This document shows positions 7,473 through 15,279 of a stretch of 23,764 nucleotides of DNA, in pieces. Source of the DNA: a virus. The translations under genes and the position numbers were made by a program. The notes below the pieces were generated by a model that made no database searches, was not told the DNA's origin, and saw only the letters and a list, made by a program, of their open reading frames with translations. The stretch spans positions 1 through 23,764 of the IMG/VR virus record IMGVR_UViG_3300005590_000077; one strand, 5' to 3'. The stretch's first letter is position 1. Every line of letters begins with the position of its first letter.

Positions 7473-8372
7473 TTACTTCAACCAATCAGTTTCCATGAGT
7501 TCAACATCCTCGAACCAGATATTGGACTCACCACCATTGATCAGCGGAGCCTTGATGACCTGACGACCAGCAGCCTTGTTGCTTTTGCCAACAACAAGAG
7601 TATCCGGCCCCAATCCCAGCGGCTCGCCTTCACTATCAACCAGAACCGCAGCCATAGCATCTTTGGCGGCCTTATAATTGGCTGCGGTCAACGGCTGTTT
7701 TGAACCATAGACGAACTGCCACAAGCCATAGCCGACATTGCAACGACCATCGACGCCATACAGGTATTCATCACGCATGAAGACGTGATCGTTTTTGGGG
7801 TCTTCAATAACCGTGAATTTAAACTTTTCACGTTCCTGATAGATGATCGGCTTCAACGGCAACTTGTTGATCATCAGGAACCATGCATCGCCAGTTCCAC
7901 CGCCGAAGTTCGAAACTGTTTTAGTCCCGCCATTACTGTCTTGGACAGGATGATCAGTATCAACAAACGCCTGCCCATCGTAACAAAGGCCAGTAAAGGC
8001 GTTTGCCAAAGCCTGAAAAACAAGCTTATTCGGAAAATTAGCAACTCGGTTGCCTTGCATTTCAAACCGAGGACCGTAGAGGCCCAGATTGTCATCCGCA
8101 ATGTCCGTGCGTTGAACACGAACTGTATTTTCGAATTTTTTGTTTTTGATTGCATAATCCCAAGCCGCCAATTGCTTGAGAACGCGCTCACCAACCCATT
8201 CACGAATTTCCGGCCAATCGCCGAGCCATCCGTAGTCATTTTGTCCGGTGGTTGACAAAACCTTGGTTGCAATTTTTTCCCAGTCCGGCGAACTGACACC
8301 AGCAATGCCTCTTTGGAAAGCCGCATTGAACGTCCGGTTCAGTGCGGTGATATTCGTGCCGTTAATCAGCAT
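7473..8372 (-). CDS. Major head (capsid) protein, Mu gpT/gp34-like
   Basis: 299 residues, against about 305 for Mu gpT. It starts MLINGTNITALNRTFNAAF, a form of the family N-terminus, and contains W-KIATKVLSTTGQNDYGWLGDWPEIREW, a long middle with YDGQAFVDTDHP, and a C-terminal segment with LGPDTLVVGKSNKAAGRQVI. The protein assembles the icosahedral shell of HK97-like fold. AAGGA before the ATG gives a good ribosome site. It lies between the decoration-like protein and gp35, the usual Mu order. Confidence 0.96.
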   Translation of the reverse strand: MLINGTNITALNRTFNAAFQRGIAGVSSPDWEKIATKVLSTTGQNDYGWLGDWPEIREWVGERVLKQLAAWDYAIKNKKFENTVRVQRTDIADDNLGLYGPRFEMQGNRVANFPNKLVFQALANAFTGLCYDGQAFVDTDHPVQDSNGGTKTVSNFGGGTGDAWFLMINKLPLKPIIYQEREKFKFTVIEDPKNDHVFMRDEYLYGVDGRCNVGYGLWQFVYGSKQPLTAANYKAAKDAMAAVLVDSEGEPLGLGPDTLVVGKSNKAAGRQVIKAPLINGGESNIWFEDVELMETDWLK

Positions 8373-8406
8373 GAAATTAATCCTTTTCGAAATTTGAAAC
8401 GCGGCC

Positions 8407-8805
8407 TTAAACCGTTACCCAGACACCGTGGTCATCGATGTCGTCGATTTTTCCAGCCACAGATCGTGTTCCTGTACCGTCATTGACAGCGACCGTTTCA
8501 TCATCAACGATGTAGGCTGTGCCACCGATATCAGCTCGCGTGATCACGTCCGTATCGTGGTTGTTGAAGCGAAATGTGCCTTTGTCGGTATGGGCGGTTT
8601 GGTCACCATCCAAACCGTTTGAATTGTCGACTGTTTCCAATGCGCGGCCACGGCTAGTCAACCCGACAGCTGTTGAACCCGGCACGAGAAATCCGTTTGC
8701 GTTCAGAGCGGTAAGAGCCCCTGCACGGATAACAGTACCGGCAGCAACAGGATCGGCGTGATCAATGCCGCCACGAGACGGTGTATTGCGATCGGCGTTC
8801 AACAT
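8407..8805 (-). CDS. Putative head decoration/stabilisation protein
   Basis: 132 residues of small, acidic and Gly/Asp/Thr-rich composition, predicted mostly beta. It has an early DPVAAGTVIRAGALTALNANG stretch, and late D-ETVAVNDGTGTRSVAGKIDDIDD and GVWVTV segments. The turn-rich pattern and its place between the protease/scaffold gene and the major head gene match capsid decoration proteins such as DUF2190 or gpD types. The start overlaps the gp32 stop (TAATG), with GGAG 8 bases upstream. Assignment is by composition and position; I did not identify a specific family. Confidence 0.65.
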   Translation of the reverse strand: MLNADRNTPSRGGIDHADPVAAGTVIRAGALTALNANGFLVPGSTAVGLTSRGRALETVDNSNGLDGDQTAHTDKGTFRFNNHDTDVITRADIGGTAYIVDDETVAVNDGTGTRSVAGKIDDIDDHGVWVTV

Positions 8806-9308
8806 TACGCAATCTCCTTATTGGCAACACGAAATTCGTCTTCGGTCAGTCCCATTTGTGAACAGAGTTCTTTTTCAAGACTGGTCAACGTATCCGACTT
8901 GTTCGGCTCTTTGCCTTCCAGCCCGGACGGCGCACCGATAACCGGCGCGGCCTTAATAAAGTCCTTGAACTTATCGAGACCACCTTCGGAACGGCACTGT
9001 TCGCGGTAATAGTCGGCAGTGGACGGAACGATCTTGCCGTCGGTCAAAGCCTGATCGATGACACCATCAATCTCTTTGTTGCGATCGGCACTCTCCAGCT
9101 CGGCAATACGTGCCTGAGAAGAGTTGAGTTCCTTTTTCAAAGCATCATGGTCCGCACGGGGAACGAACTTTTCAAGGTCCGGGCCTTTTTGCGAAGCATT
9201 CAATGCCTTGTCGCGGTCATCCTTAATCGCGTTGATCGCACCGAGGATCTGATCCTCATTTGCACCATCAACCAATTTAAGAGCCGCACAGACCTTTGAA
9301 AGATCCAT
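8805..9308 (-). CDS. Nested in-frame scaffold protein (Mu gpZ-like internal start)
   Basis: Inside the gp32-like gene, the Met codon at 9306-9308 (residue 165) has AGGAG six bases before it, a much better ribosome site than that of the full gene. Translation from here gives 167 residues comprising only the scaffold half. Mu makes its scaffold gpZ from the 3' part of I, and lambda Nu3 is similar, so a nested start is the expected arrangement. A second in-frame Met two codons earlier is too close to the AGGAG to be favoured. Confidence 0.65.
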   Translation of the reverse strand: MDLSKVCAALKLVDGANEDQILGAINAIKDDRDKALNASQKGPDLEKFVPRADHDALKKELNSSQARIAELESADRNKEIDGVIDQALTDGKIVPSTADYYREQCRSEGGLDKFKDFIKAAPVIGAPSGLEGKEPNKSDTLTSLEKELCSQMGLTEDEFRVANKEIA

Positions 9309-9800
9309 TGACATCTCCTGAGTTGGTGTTTCAGCACGATTAAGTGCTTTCAATGACGTGAGATTAGGCTGACCGACGAGACCGACTGAATCGATACCGC
9401 CAATGCGTCGTTTGCCATCCTTGGAAAAGAGAAGCACTGGAGACAGGAAGCGATATTCCTTGTCCTTCACCATTTGGCTGCCTTTAGGCGTCCAGATCAC
9501 GCGGCCCCAAACAGACCCACCGTCACGAACCTCCATCTCCTCGACCCAAGCTGCAGCCGGTGCCGGTTCTCCCAGAGGGGCCTTGTGCTCGGTCGCATGT
9601 TCATAGTCGATGATCAGAGGGCGGTTGCTTTCTTTAAAGAAATTAACAACTGCATCAGGTTGGTCGTGGAACCATTGCCGTTTGTCGTAACCGGTGATCA
9701 GCGGTCCGGCAGGAATGAGTTCAACCCATTCCGGTGCGTTCCCGGTTGCATCGGTGTTAAGTGCAATGTGAAAATTGGTGCTTGTGCTTTTCTGTTTCAT
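8805..9800 (-). CDS. Prohead protease with C-terminal scaffold (Mu gpI/gp32-like)
   Basis: 331 residues. The N-terminal half (1-155) has PEWVELIPAGP near residue 23, RPLIIDYEHAT near residue 60, and YRFLSPVLLF near residue 116, the Mu I-type serine protease core. The second half is a helical, charged scaffold (about 165-290) with a coiled-coil section near 215-245. Such proteins cut the scaffold and other head parts during maturation. The ATG at 9798-9800 lacks a clear ribosome site. A palindromic site and CATAAT element just upstream (9807-9850) suggest a promoter, like Mu PI, which serves the same gene. Confidence 0.93.
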   Translation of the reverse strand: MKQKSTSTNFHIALNTDATGNAPEWVELIPAGPLITGYDKRQWFHDQPDAVVNFFKESNRPLIIDYEHATEHKAPLGEPAPAAAWVEEMEVRDGGSVWGRVIWTPKGSQMVKDKEYRFLSPVLLFSKDGKRRIGGIDSVGLVGQPNLTSLKALNRAETPTQEMSMDLSKVCAALKLVDGANEDQILGAINAIKDDRDKALNASQKGPDLEKFVPRADHDALKKELNSSQARIAELESADRNKEIDGVIDQALTDGKIVPSTADYYREQCRSEGGLDKFKDFIKAAPVIGAPSGLEGKEPNKSDTLTSLEKELCSQMGLTEDEFRVANKEIA

Positions 9801-9806
9801 GGGGTC

Positions 9807-9850
9807 ATTATGGTGACAGCCCGCTGAAACCTAGACGCGGAAGCACTTCC
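9807..9850 (-). promoter_or_regulatory. Putative late promoter with palindromic activator site (PI-like)
   Basis: Read on the minus strand, GGAAGTGCTTCCGCG begins at 9850, and a CATAAT box at 9812-9807 starts 32.5 bases from the centre of the dyad. The same motif and the same spacing occur upstream of the endolysin. This places the dyad near -44 if CATAAT is the -10 box, a typical position for an activator of the Mor/C type. Mu has a C-dependent promoter before the corresponding gene I. Caveat: the -10 ends only 6 bases before the gp32 ATG, so the message would be nearly leaderless. Confidence 0.5.
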
Positions 9851-9875
9851 ACCCCAACAGTTAATAGGGTTTGTT

Positions 9876-10259
9876 ATGAAGATTGATTACGACTATCTGA
9901 AAGATGATCTATTTCCATTATTTCTCGCGGATGACATAATTGAGATTCCTTACCCAACGGGTTTTGAAAAATTGCGGAGATCTAAAGGCAGCAGAATTTT
10001 TGACTTCCACTTTGGTCTCCTGGAGGATAAGGGCTATGTTACTAGTCGAGATAGTGCTTCTAAAGAAACCAGGGTTGGTACACTGCCGCATACTGCTAGG
10101 CTTGTTGCTCGTTTAACTTTTGATGGTCAAGAGTTCGCTGAAAATTTAACAGCTGCAAAACCAGAATGGCTTGATAAAATCAAAGGTCAGGGCTTAAATG
10201 TGGCAAGTGATGTTTTAAAAAACCTTATAACAACTTATCTTACTTCTTCTCCCTCATAG
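9876..10259 (+). CDS. Plus-strand cargo gene, DUF2513-like winged-helix protein
   Basis: 127 residues, the only well supported plus-strand gene. AGGG lies 6 bases before the ATG. The start MKIDYDYLKDDLF and the C-terminal pattern RLTFDGQEFAENL, a Trp, KIKGQG and a final VLKNLITTYL resemble DUF2513, a small wing-helix-type family common in phages and mobile elements. Function is unknown. It is AT-richer than its surroundings (23 G/C of 60 in 9901-9960), faces against the head operon, and separates gp30 from gp32, adjacent genes apart from G in Mu. All this fits a 'moron' acquired separately and possibly expressed in the lysogen. Confidence 0.6.
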   Translation: MKIDYDYLKDDLFPLFLADDIIEIPYPTGFEKLRRSKGSRIFDFHFGLLEDKGYVTSRDSASKETRVGTLPHTARLVARLTFDGQEFAENLTAAKPEWLDKIKGQGLNVASDVLKNLITTYLTSSPS

Positions 10260-10281
10260 CCGCTCCTGCCCCTCACACCCC

Positions 10282-10364
10282 TTTAAAAAGCCGTTTAAAG
10301 AATTTGCCCCAAACGTCATCGGTAAAAATTGCAACGCGCCTACAGAGGCATTAAAACGGCTTTT
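10282..10364. terminator. Inverted repeats between convergent cargo gene and gp30 gene
   Basis: The gap between the convergent ends holds CTTTAAA, a 6-base spacer, then TTTAAAG (about 10281-10300). A larger pair is formed by AAAAGCCGTTT (10286-10296) and AAACGGCTTTT (10354-10364), perfect over 11 bases but 57 bases apart and overlapping the end of gp30. Either could act as a terminator for both directions. The far spacing of the larger pair makes the hairpin less certain. Confidence 0.4.
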
Positions 10365-11145
10365 CTAATTGGTCAAAAATTTTCGTACTATCTGCTAATT
10401 TCTTCGCCAATACATCAGCCCTTGCCTTTCCCGGATTATTGTCCCACCCCGGATCAATACCTTTGGGGACATGTAGAACTTCACCAGTTCGCTCATTTGT
10501 CCATTTCACAGTGTCTATGGTTGGGGTACCAATTTTTAAGCCGCGACGTTTAACTTCGGCAGCACTGATCTGGCGAACCCGACATTTACATCCCCAGCCA
10601 TTGGAGGGCATCCAGACATCCCAAATTGGATCCTCAATTTCTGCAACGGTACCAGCCATTGCCTCATGCTCTTTGCGGTGTGTTTCGCTTGGCCCTAATT
10701 CATAAATGAAATAAGGCAACGCTTTTTTTGTACGTAAGGCTCGTTGGTATTGCCCAGCCGATCTAGCCGTTCGGATATTTGCCCGATAAATGGCTTTTAA
10801 ACGTCGAGGGCTTCCCAATTGCGCCTTTATGATTTCACCTGTCAAAGGATCTTTCATCATTTCTTGCCCCCACCATCCAAGCTTTTGAAGGGTTGGAGTT
10901 AGGTCTTTCTTGAATTGTTGAAAGGTTATGCCGTTTTCTATGGCCTGTTCAATCGCCTCACGGATCGCGACAAGTATGTCCTTTTCCATAGCTTTGGCCA
11001 CTGTAAAGGCAAATGCGTGTTCGTCTCCCCAAACATCCTTGTAGCTGAAGCCGATCTTCCAGCCTTTTTGTTTGATGTAATTCAGAACTTCTGGAGATGG
11101 TCCTTGGCCAAAACTGAAACCCGGCTTTTCATGTTCAGTCGGCAT
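10351..11145 (-). CDS. Phage minor head protein (Mu gp30/gpF-like)
   Basis: 264 residues from the Met at 11143-11145. AGGGG lies 6 bases upstream of it; an ATG at 11163 in the same frame is the alternative. The family region includes W-IGFSYKDVWGDEHAFAFTVAK, a helical AIREAIEQAIENGITFQQFKKDL, RAIYRANIRTA-type residues, and Cys/His-containing segments near HKEHEAM and GWGCKCRVRQI. Gp30 (F) is a minor capsid protein linked to the portal and needed for head assembly. The start overlaps the end of the portal gene. It is shorter than Mu gpF (about 430), with the C-terminal extension absent. Confidence 0.9.
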   Translation of the reverse strand: MPTEHEKPGFSFGQGPSPEVLNYIKQKGWKIGFSYKDVWGDEHAFAFTVAKAMEKDILVAIREAIEQAIENGITFQQFKKDLTPTLQKLGWWGQEMMKDPLTGEIIKAQLGSPRRLKAIYRANIRTARSAGQYQRALRTKKALPYFIYELGPSETHRKEHEAMAGTVAEIEDPIWDVWMPSNGWGCKCRVRQISAAEVKRRGLKIGTPTIDTVKWTNERTGEVLHVPKGIDPGWDNNPGKARADVLAKKLADSTKIFDQLEKPF

Positions 11146-12685
11146 CGGCATCCCCTGCAACATATGCTTTAAAGGTGGCTGCTGCCAAACTTCGGATCAT
11201 GGTTTCCATATCCATTTCCAAACCGCGTAACCCCTGAAGGACATCTTCGAAATTTTCCGAGTTATTGAAAAGCTCTTCGATCGGATCAATAACCGGCTGC
11301 ATTTGCGCTTGCCAGTTTTCAAGTCCAAGCTCTTCGATTTCATCATCAATGCTGACAGTTTTTTGAGAACGGTTTGCCGCCTTTTCCATATCGGGCTTAG
11401 GTGCCGAGGCTTCCTCAGCTTTCTTACCGATGACTTCATCGCCTGCTTGAGGGTCAGAGAAACCAAGTTTGGCCCGAACCTCCGAGGCTTTAACTGTCAG
11501 CCCCTTGTCTGCCAACTTGTCCAGTGCTTCAATAATCAGCGCGATATCTTCAGGCTCAAGCACCGGCATAGAGAAGGTCGGATAGGATTCCTGTGCGCCG
11601 AAGTTAATATCAACAAAAGCGCGAATTAAATCCCTATTGATCGTCAAGGCAAGCTGGCGGCAGTCTGATCTTAAAATGTCACGACGCACGTCTTCCTGAC
11701 TGTCTTCATTGCCAAGCTTACCCGGAGTTCCCTCAGAGCTGGCCGTTTGTCCGAGAACGCCTTTGGAAATCTGGCGATCCCACCATTCAGCGGTTGATTG
11801 GAAAACGGCAGCGCCATTACCGGCACCACCTCCCTGAGCAGCCTGTTCAAAGTCAATGCGCATGCCTTCAGGCAGGATCGCCGCCGCATCAGTGCCGATA
11901 TTAGCCACCGCCTGGACAAGGACATCAATGTCATCCTGCGTTGCGTTAGGACCGTAACGGCCAAGGCGCAGCGGCATCCCGAAGACTTCCAAAAATGCAT
12001 GCCAATCCTTGACCGTATAGCTTTTACACATGAAGGCCATCGCCGCCAATCGAGCCAAACCACCACGGATCGGCAAACCGGATTTAAGGCGGGGAATGTG
12101 GGTAATGAACCGATACGACGGTAAGAGAATGCCGAGCGGATTACTTTCATCAATTAAACGGATCTGTTTGCCTGTTTCCCGGTCCCACGTGAAAAAACGA
12201 GGATCGCGGTATTCATATCGTTCAACGGTCCAGAACCGGCCACGCTTCCAAACGATTTCGGCGACACTGTATCCTTTGGCCAAGGCATCCAGAAGATCGT
12301 CAAGGATTTCAACAAAGTTGGGGTCATGCAGGATGTGGGTGCGAACCGCATCCGCAATTTCTTTGTCCTTTGGCGCATCGGATGCCGGTTCAATTGCCAT
12401 CTCAACACTACCGATCGCACGCTTGCGGGTACCCAATACCGACTGATAATGTATTTCGCGTTCTTCCATTTCTTCAGCCAGCACGAGATAATCATGGGCA
12501 TCACCTTCAGCAGCGGCACGCATAATCGTAGCCAGTCGGTCCGGGGTCAGGCCAGAAGCAACGGTCGGCGACCAAGCATTACGAACGCCTGTCAAACTGG
12601 GGGCCGCAATCTCTTTTGTCAAAGATTGACGTTTAATCGGCAGGCCATCAGGCCCGTAAAGAACAACCTTTTTATTGTCCATCAT
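11135..12685 (-). CDS. Portal protein (DUF935, Mu gp29-like)
   Basis: 516 residues, matching Mu gp29 in size. Clear DUF935 stretches are YLVLAEEMEEREIHYQSVLGTRK and a later G-AEIVWKRG block (residues about 75-155), WHAFLEVFGMPLRLGRYG near residue 225, and SKGVLGQTASSEG near 315. Gp29 forms the portal ring through which DNA enters and leaves the head. The end is acidic and helical (about 430-510). ATGATG at the start overlaps the terminase stop, with AAGGA before it. The gp30 gene begins inside its last codons. Confidence 0.95.
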   Translation of the reverse strand: MMDNKKVVLYGPDGLPIKRQSLTKEIAAPSLTGVRNAWSPTVASGLTPDRLATIMRAAAEGDAHDYLVLAEEMEEREIHYQSVLGTRKRAIGSVEMAIEPASDAPKDKEIADAVRTHILHDPNFVEILDDLLDALAKGYSVAEIVWKRGRFWTVERYEYRDPRFFTWDRETGKQIRLIDESNPLGILLPSYRFITHIPRLKSGLPIRGGLARLAAMAFMCKSYTVKDWHAFLEVFGMPLRLGRYGPNATQDDIDVLVQAVANIGTDAAAILPEGMRIDFEQAAQGGGAGNGAAVFQSTAEWWDRQISKGVLGQTASSEGTPGKLGNEDSQEDVRRDILRSDCRQLALTINRDLIRAFVDINFGAQESYPTFSMPVLEPEDIALIIEALDKLADKGLTVKASEVRAKLGFSDPQAGDEVIGKKAEEASAPKPDMEKAANRSQKTVSIDDEIEELGLENWQAQMQPVIDPIEELFNNSENFEDVLQGLRGLEMDMETMIRSLAAATFKAYVAGDADAD

Positions 12686-14139
12686 AGAAGTCCTTTGCGT
12701 GCGTTAAAACCAGCGGTTAACCGGATATGGCGATCCAGTCCGTCTTCACTCGGCCTCACGGCTTGATAAGAATATGGTTGATACTGGGTCTGCGCAGCCT
12801 GACAAGCCAAAGCACCCGCCCAAAAACGATCAGCGTGCCCATCGGCATCACTGTCTGCAACGAAACGAGGAATACCTGTTTCCCCAGTGGTTTTCTTAAT
12901 TTTATGGAGATCGGCCCGAAGTTCCGGACGCGCAGCAGGAATGCGAATTTTACGATCATCAAATGTTTGCTTGATGGTTTGTGCCAGCATTTGCTTATTA
13001 CTGTTCGTGAACAGTAAACCTTCAACTCGTGTGGCACCATAACGGCGAATAGCGTCTTCAACCGGCTTTTCACCCATGCCAGTTTGGTCCATCATCAATC
13101 GAAGCATCCGATAATACATAACGAGGCGGTCCATTTCCGCATCCTGTGACGCAAAACTAGCACGCTTCAATATGGAGATTTCCCGAGTCCAGAGCACGTC
13201 ACCGACTTGCTCCAGAACCCAAGCAACCCACAAATCGTTTCTGGCCGCAATATCGTTCCCAATATAAACCGGACCGCCTGCATAAAGTTCAGGACGTCCA
13301 GCTAAAGGGTGCTCAACGGATGAAATGAGATCGTAATCAAGCCAAGCCGATGCGGCATCCAACCAGTGCAGCTCATATTCCTGCGACCAGACATCATCGT
13401 CGCGCAAGGCGGACTTAAGTTCCTGAATGTTACGAGGGAGCCCCTGATCCACAGCTTTATAAATGTCCGTGATATGGCGGCTCCAGCCATCTTCATCTGG
13501 AGCTGGAGTGTTAAGACCGCGCGCTTCCCAGCCGGGGCCTCCCGTCATCAAATCATAGAACTTATTGCCTTTTCCTTTAGGTGTAGAAACAACCCGTAAT
13601 TTGAGGCCACCTTTAGAGATTACAGGGAAAAGCGCACCCCAAATTTCACGACTATCAGCATGAATACCAAATTCATCAAGAAGCACATTGGCTGAAAAGC
13701 CCCGCGCCGTATCTGGGTTAGCGGGAAGAGCTGTAATGCGTGAACCTGACGGGAATGTAACCTCAAGAGCTTTGTAGGTCGCTGTTATACCTTTGCCTTT
13801 ATCTACAACATAGTCATATTCTCGCACTTCCGGATCCCGCTTGTGTTTCAGGACCGCGTTGTAGACATGATAAAACGCTTTAATCAGCGGTTTGATTGCC
13901 TCATCCATAGCTTCCTTAGACTGACGCTCCCCACGAGACAGGATAACCCAGCGGGTTCTTTTTCCTTCGATTTCATGGTCAATACAGTCTTCAACGATCT
14001 CGGCGCAGGTTGTAAATGTCTTACCTGACTGGCGGGAGAACATACCGATCTTGAAACGGCTTTTGTCTTTCAACCAAAGTCGCTGATATTTGTGAAAGTC
14101 GATGACTTTATCTTGAGAGTGGTTGCTTTCTGGGATCAT
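12682..14139 (-). CDS. Terminase large subunit (Mu gp28-like)
   Basis: 485 residues. Walker A-type SRQSGKT is at 35-41, the Walker B-type VLLDEF is at about 152-157, and an STPKGKGNKFYD motif-III-like stretch follows near 185. The C-terminal RNase H-like nuclease shows GNDIAARNDL with D296, and MMDQTGMG with D351, the usual metal-binding acids. The protein packages phage DNA, cutting host-flanked Mu-type DNA by a headful method. The start overlaps the end of the DUF3486 gene (small-subunit-like partner) by ATGA. Full length, no visible defect. Confidence 0.96.
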   Translation of the reverse strand: MIPESNHSQDKVIDFHKYQRLWLKDKSRFKIGMFSRQSGKTFTTCAEIVEDCIDHEIEGKRTRWVILSRGERQSKEAMDEAIKPLIKAFYHVYNAVLKHKRDPEVREYDYVVDKGKGITATYKALEVTFPSGSRITALPANPDTARGFSANVLLDEFGIHADSREIWGALFPVISKGGLKLRVVSTPKGKGNKFYDLMTGGPGWEARGLNTPAPDEDGWSRHITDIYKAVDQGLPRNIQELKSALRDDDVWSQEYELHWLDAASAWLDYDLISSVEHPLAGRPELYAGGPVYIGNDIAARNDLWVAWVLEQVGDVLWTREISILKRASFASQDAEMDRLVMYYRMLRLMMDQTGMGEKPVEDAIRRYGATRVEGLLFTNSNKQMLAQTIKQTFDDRKIRIPAARPELRADLHKIKKTTGETGIPRFVADSDADGHADRFWAGALACQAAQTQYQPYSYQAVRPSEDGLDRHIRLTAGFNARKGLL

Positions 14140-14657
14140 TCATCCCACCCCATAATGCGTTTTGCCTCAGCTGCAGCTTCACGACTATAGTCTCCAGCTT
14201 CAACAGCATGTTCAATCTTGGAAAGCTGCTCTTCACGCATCTCTTTTTTGATTTGGGCTGCCAACTTTTTCTGAGACACACTTGACCTTGCCAGATCAGC
14301 GACAGATCGGGTTAATTTGTTGATGTCGACCTTTTCAGGATCAATCTCAAAATCAATCAGAAGCGTGAAGACCTTTTCCTGCACAAGACGGATCAGGGCA
14401 TCGTTGACTGCCCCGTCTTCATCTGGGCTGGCTTCGACTACAGCCTTGGCCTGTTGAGTGATGGTTTTAAGGCTTCGCACCCGATCTTCAAAGTTTTGCC
14501 CCCAGCGATGAACTGCCGACTTGCTGATTTCAAAGCCAAGTTCCTGGAGCCATGCAGACAGCTCGGCATAATCACGAAACCCATCGGAGATCAGCTTCTT
14601 TTCCAACTGCTCACGCACTTTAGTTGGCAAGGTGTCAATTTTTGAACGAGGTGGCAT
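14136..14657 (-). CDS. DUF3486 family protein (Mu gp27-like, small-terminase-type)
   Basis: 173 residues. The N-terminus MPPRSKIDTLP, then VREQLEKKLISDGF, Y-ELSAWLQELGFEISKSAVHRWGQ, are the family signature and form a helix-turn-helix that probably binds DNA. The middle and end are helical. In Mu-like phages this gene always precedes the terminase large subunit, so a role as small terminase subunit, recognising the left end of the integrated genome for packaging, is widely inferred. The gene ends inside the ATGA overlap with the large subunit. No good ribosome site before its ATG. Confidence 0.92.
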   Translation of the reverse strand: MPPRSKIDTLPTKVREQLEKKLISDGFRDYAELSAWLQELGFEISKSAVHRWGQNFEDRVRSLKTITQQAKAVVEASPDEDGAVNDALIRLVQEKVFTLLIDFEIDPEKVDINKLTRSVADLARSSVSQKKLAAQIKKEMREEQLSKIEHAVEAGDYSREAAAEAKRIMGWDE

Positions 14658-14660
14658 TGC

Positions 14661-14972
14661 TTAGGCCCATTGTTTGGGACGAGCAATACCGGCCGGACAT
14701 GCGATCGTGTATTCCACCACATCAACACCGACACCCGTCAAGGCGGCTGCCCAGACCGGGGTTTCTTCGTTCGTCAGTTCAATCAGTTTCTTATCGCGAA
14801 GGTAATCAAGTTCCCTGCGCAATTGAGCCGGAGTGACCGCTAGAGAAACATCTGACAACGCTCTGAAGATCACAGTTTCAGAGACACTGGTCGGGCGACC
14901 AGCATCCAGAATGCGTAAAATCCGCCACCGGGTTTCTTCCCGGTTTGCCTTTTCGAGATCAACTTCGTGCAT
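14661..14972 (-). CDS. Winged-helix small protein at the Mu gp26 position
   Basis: 103 residues. The chain reads like a winged-helix domain: TRWRILRILDAGRP, then LAVTPAQLRRELDYLRDKKLIELTN, with a wing-like hairpin near WAAALTGVGVDVVEYTI. AGGA 8-9 bases before the ATG supports the start, which lies within the last codons of the gp25-like gene. At the place of Mu gp26 it is followed directly by DUF3486 and the terminase. A role in DNA recognition during packaging or in late regulation is possible, but I infer that from fold and place only. Confidence 0.8.
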   Translation of the reverse strand: MHEVDLEKANREETRWRILRILDAGRPTSVSETVIFRALSDVSLAVTPAQLRRELDYLRDKKLIELTNEETPVWAAALTGVGVDVVEYTIACPAGIARPKQWA

Positions 14973-15279
14973 GCACCCAATCCTTTATTCCGTCGAGCTT
15001 TTCGTTAAGTTTGTCCATTTTTTTATCGATCACAGTTGAGAAACGGATCCAGTCTTCCCGTTGGACAAATCGGTTGGGCAAATCCGTTTCAAGATCATGT
15101 AGTCGGGTTTCAAGTTCACGGCGGCGGGCAGCTTCTTTTTCCATATCGCTTTCGATATCGTCGAATTTCTTATCCATTCCAGCCACAGAGCGAACGATGA
15201 AATACCGGATGATCCCAACAAGAAAAGCGTTCCACGCGATGAATATAGCAACAAAAACGGCGATCATTTCCCAGTCCAT
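14959..15279 (-). CDS. One-helix membrane protein with coiled coil (DUF2730 / Mu gp25-like)
   Basis: 106 residues from the ATG at 15277-15279, chosen because AAGGAGG lies 9 bases upstream; a TTG 30 bases earlier has no support. Residues 3-26 form one hydrophobic helix (MIAVFVAIFIAWNAFLVGII), followed by a long charged coiled coil (residues about 35-95) with KKFDDIESDMEKEAARRRELETRLHDLETD-type spacing. This is the shape of DUF2730 (Mu gp25). It could take part in lysis as a spanin- or holin-like protein, or in head assembly. The class is likely, the function unknown. It is the only integral membrane protein in the lysis cassette. Confidence 0.75.
   Translation of the reverse strand: MDWEMIAVFVAIFIAWNAFLVGIIRYFIVRSVAGMDKKFDDIESDMEKEAARRRELETRLHDLETDLPNRFVQREDWIRFSTVIDKKMDKLNEKLDGIKDWVHARS

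Noticed and set aside
11986-11995. GAAGACTTCC-like sequence within the portal gene
   Set aside because: It resembles half of the palindromic site but lacks GG and CGCG, lies within a coding region and has no CATRAT at the shared spacing.
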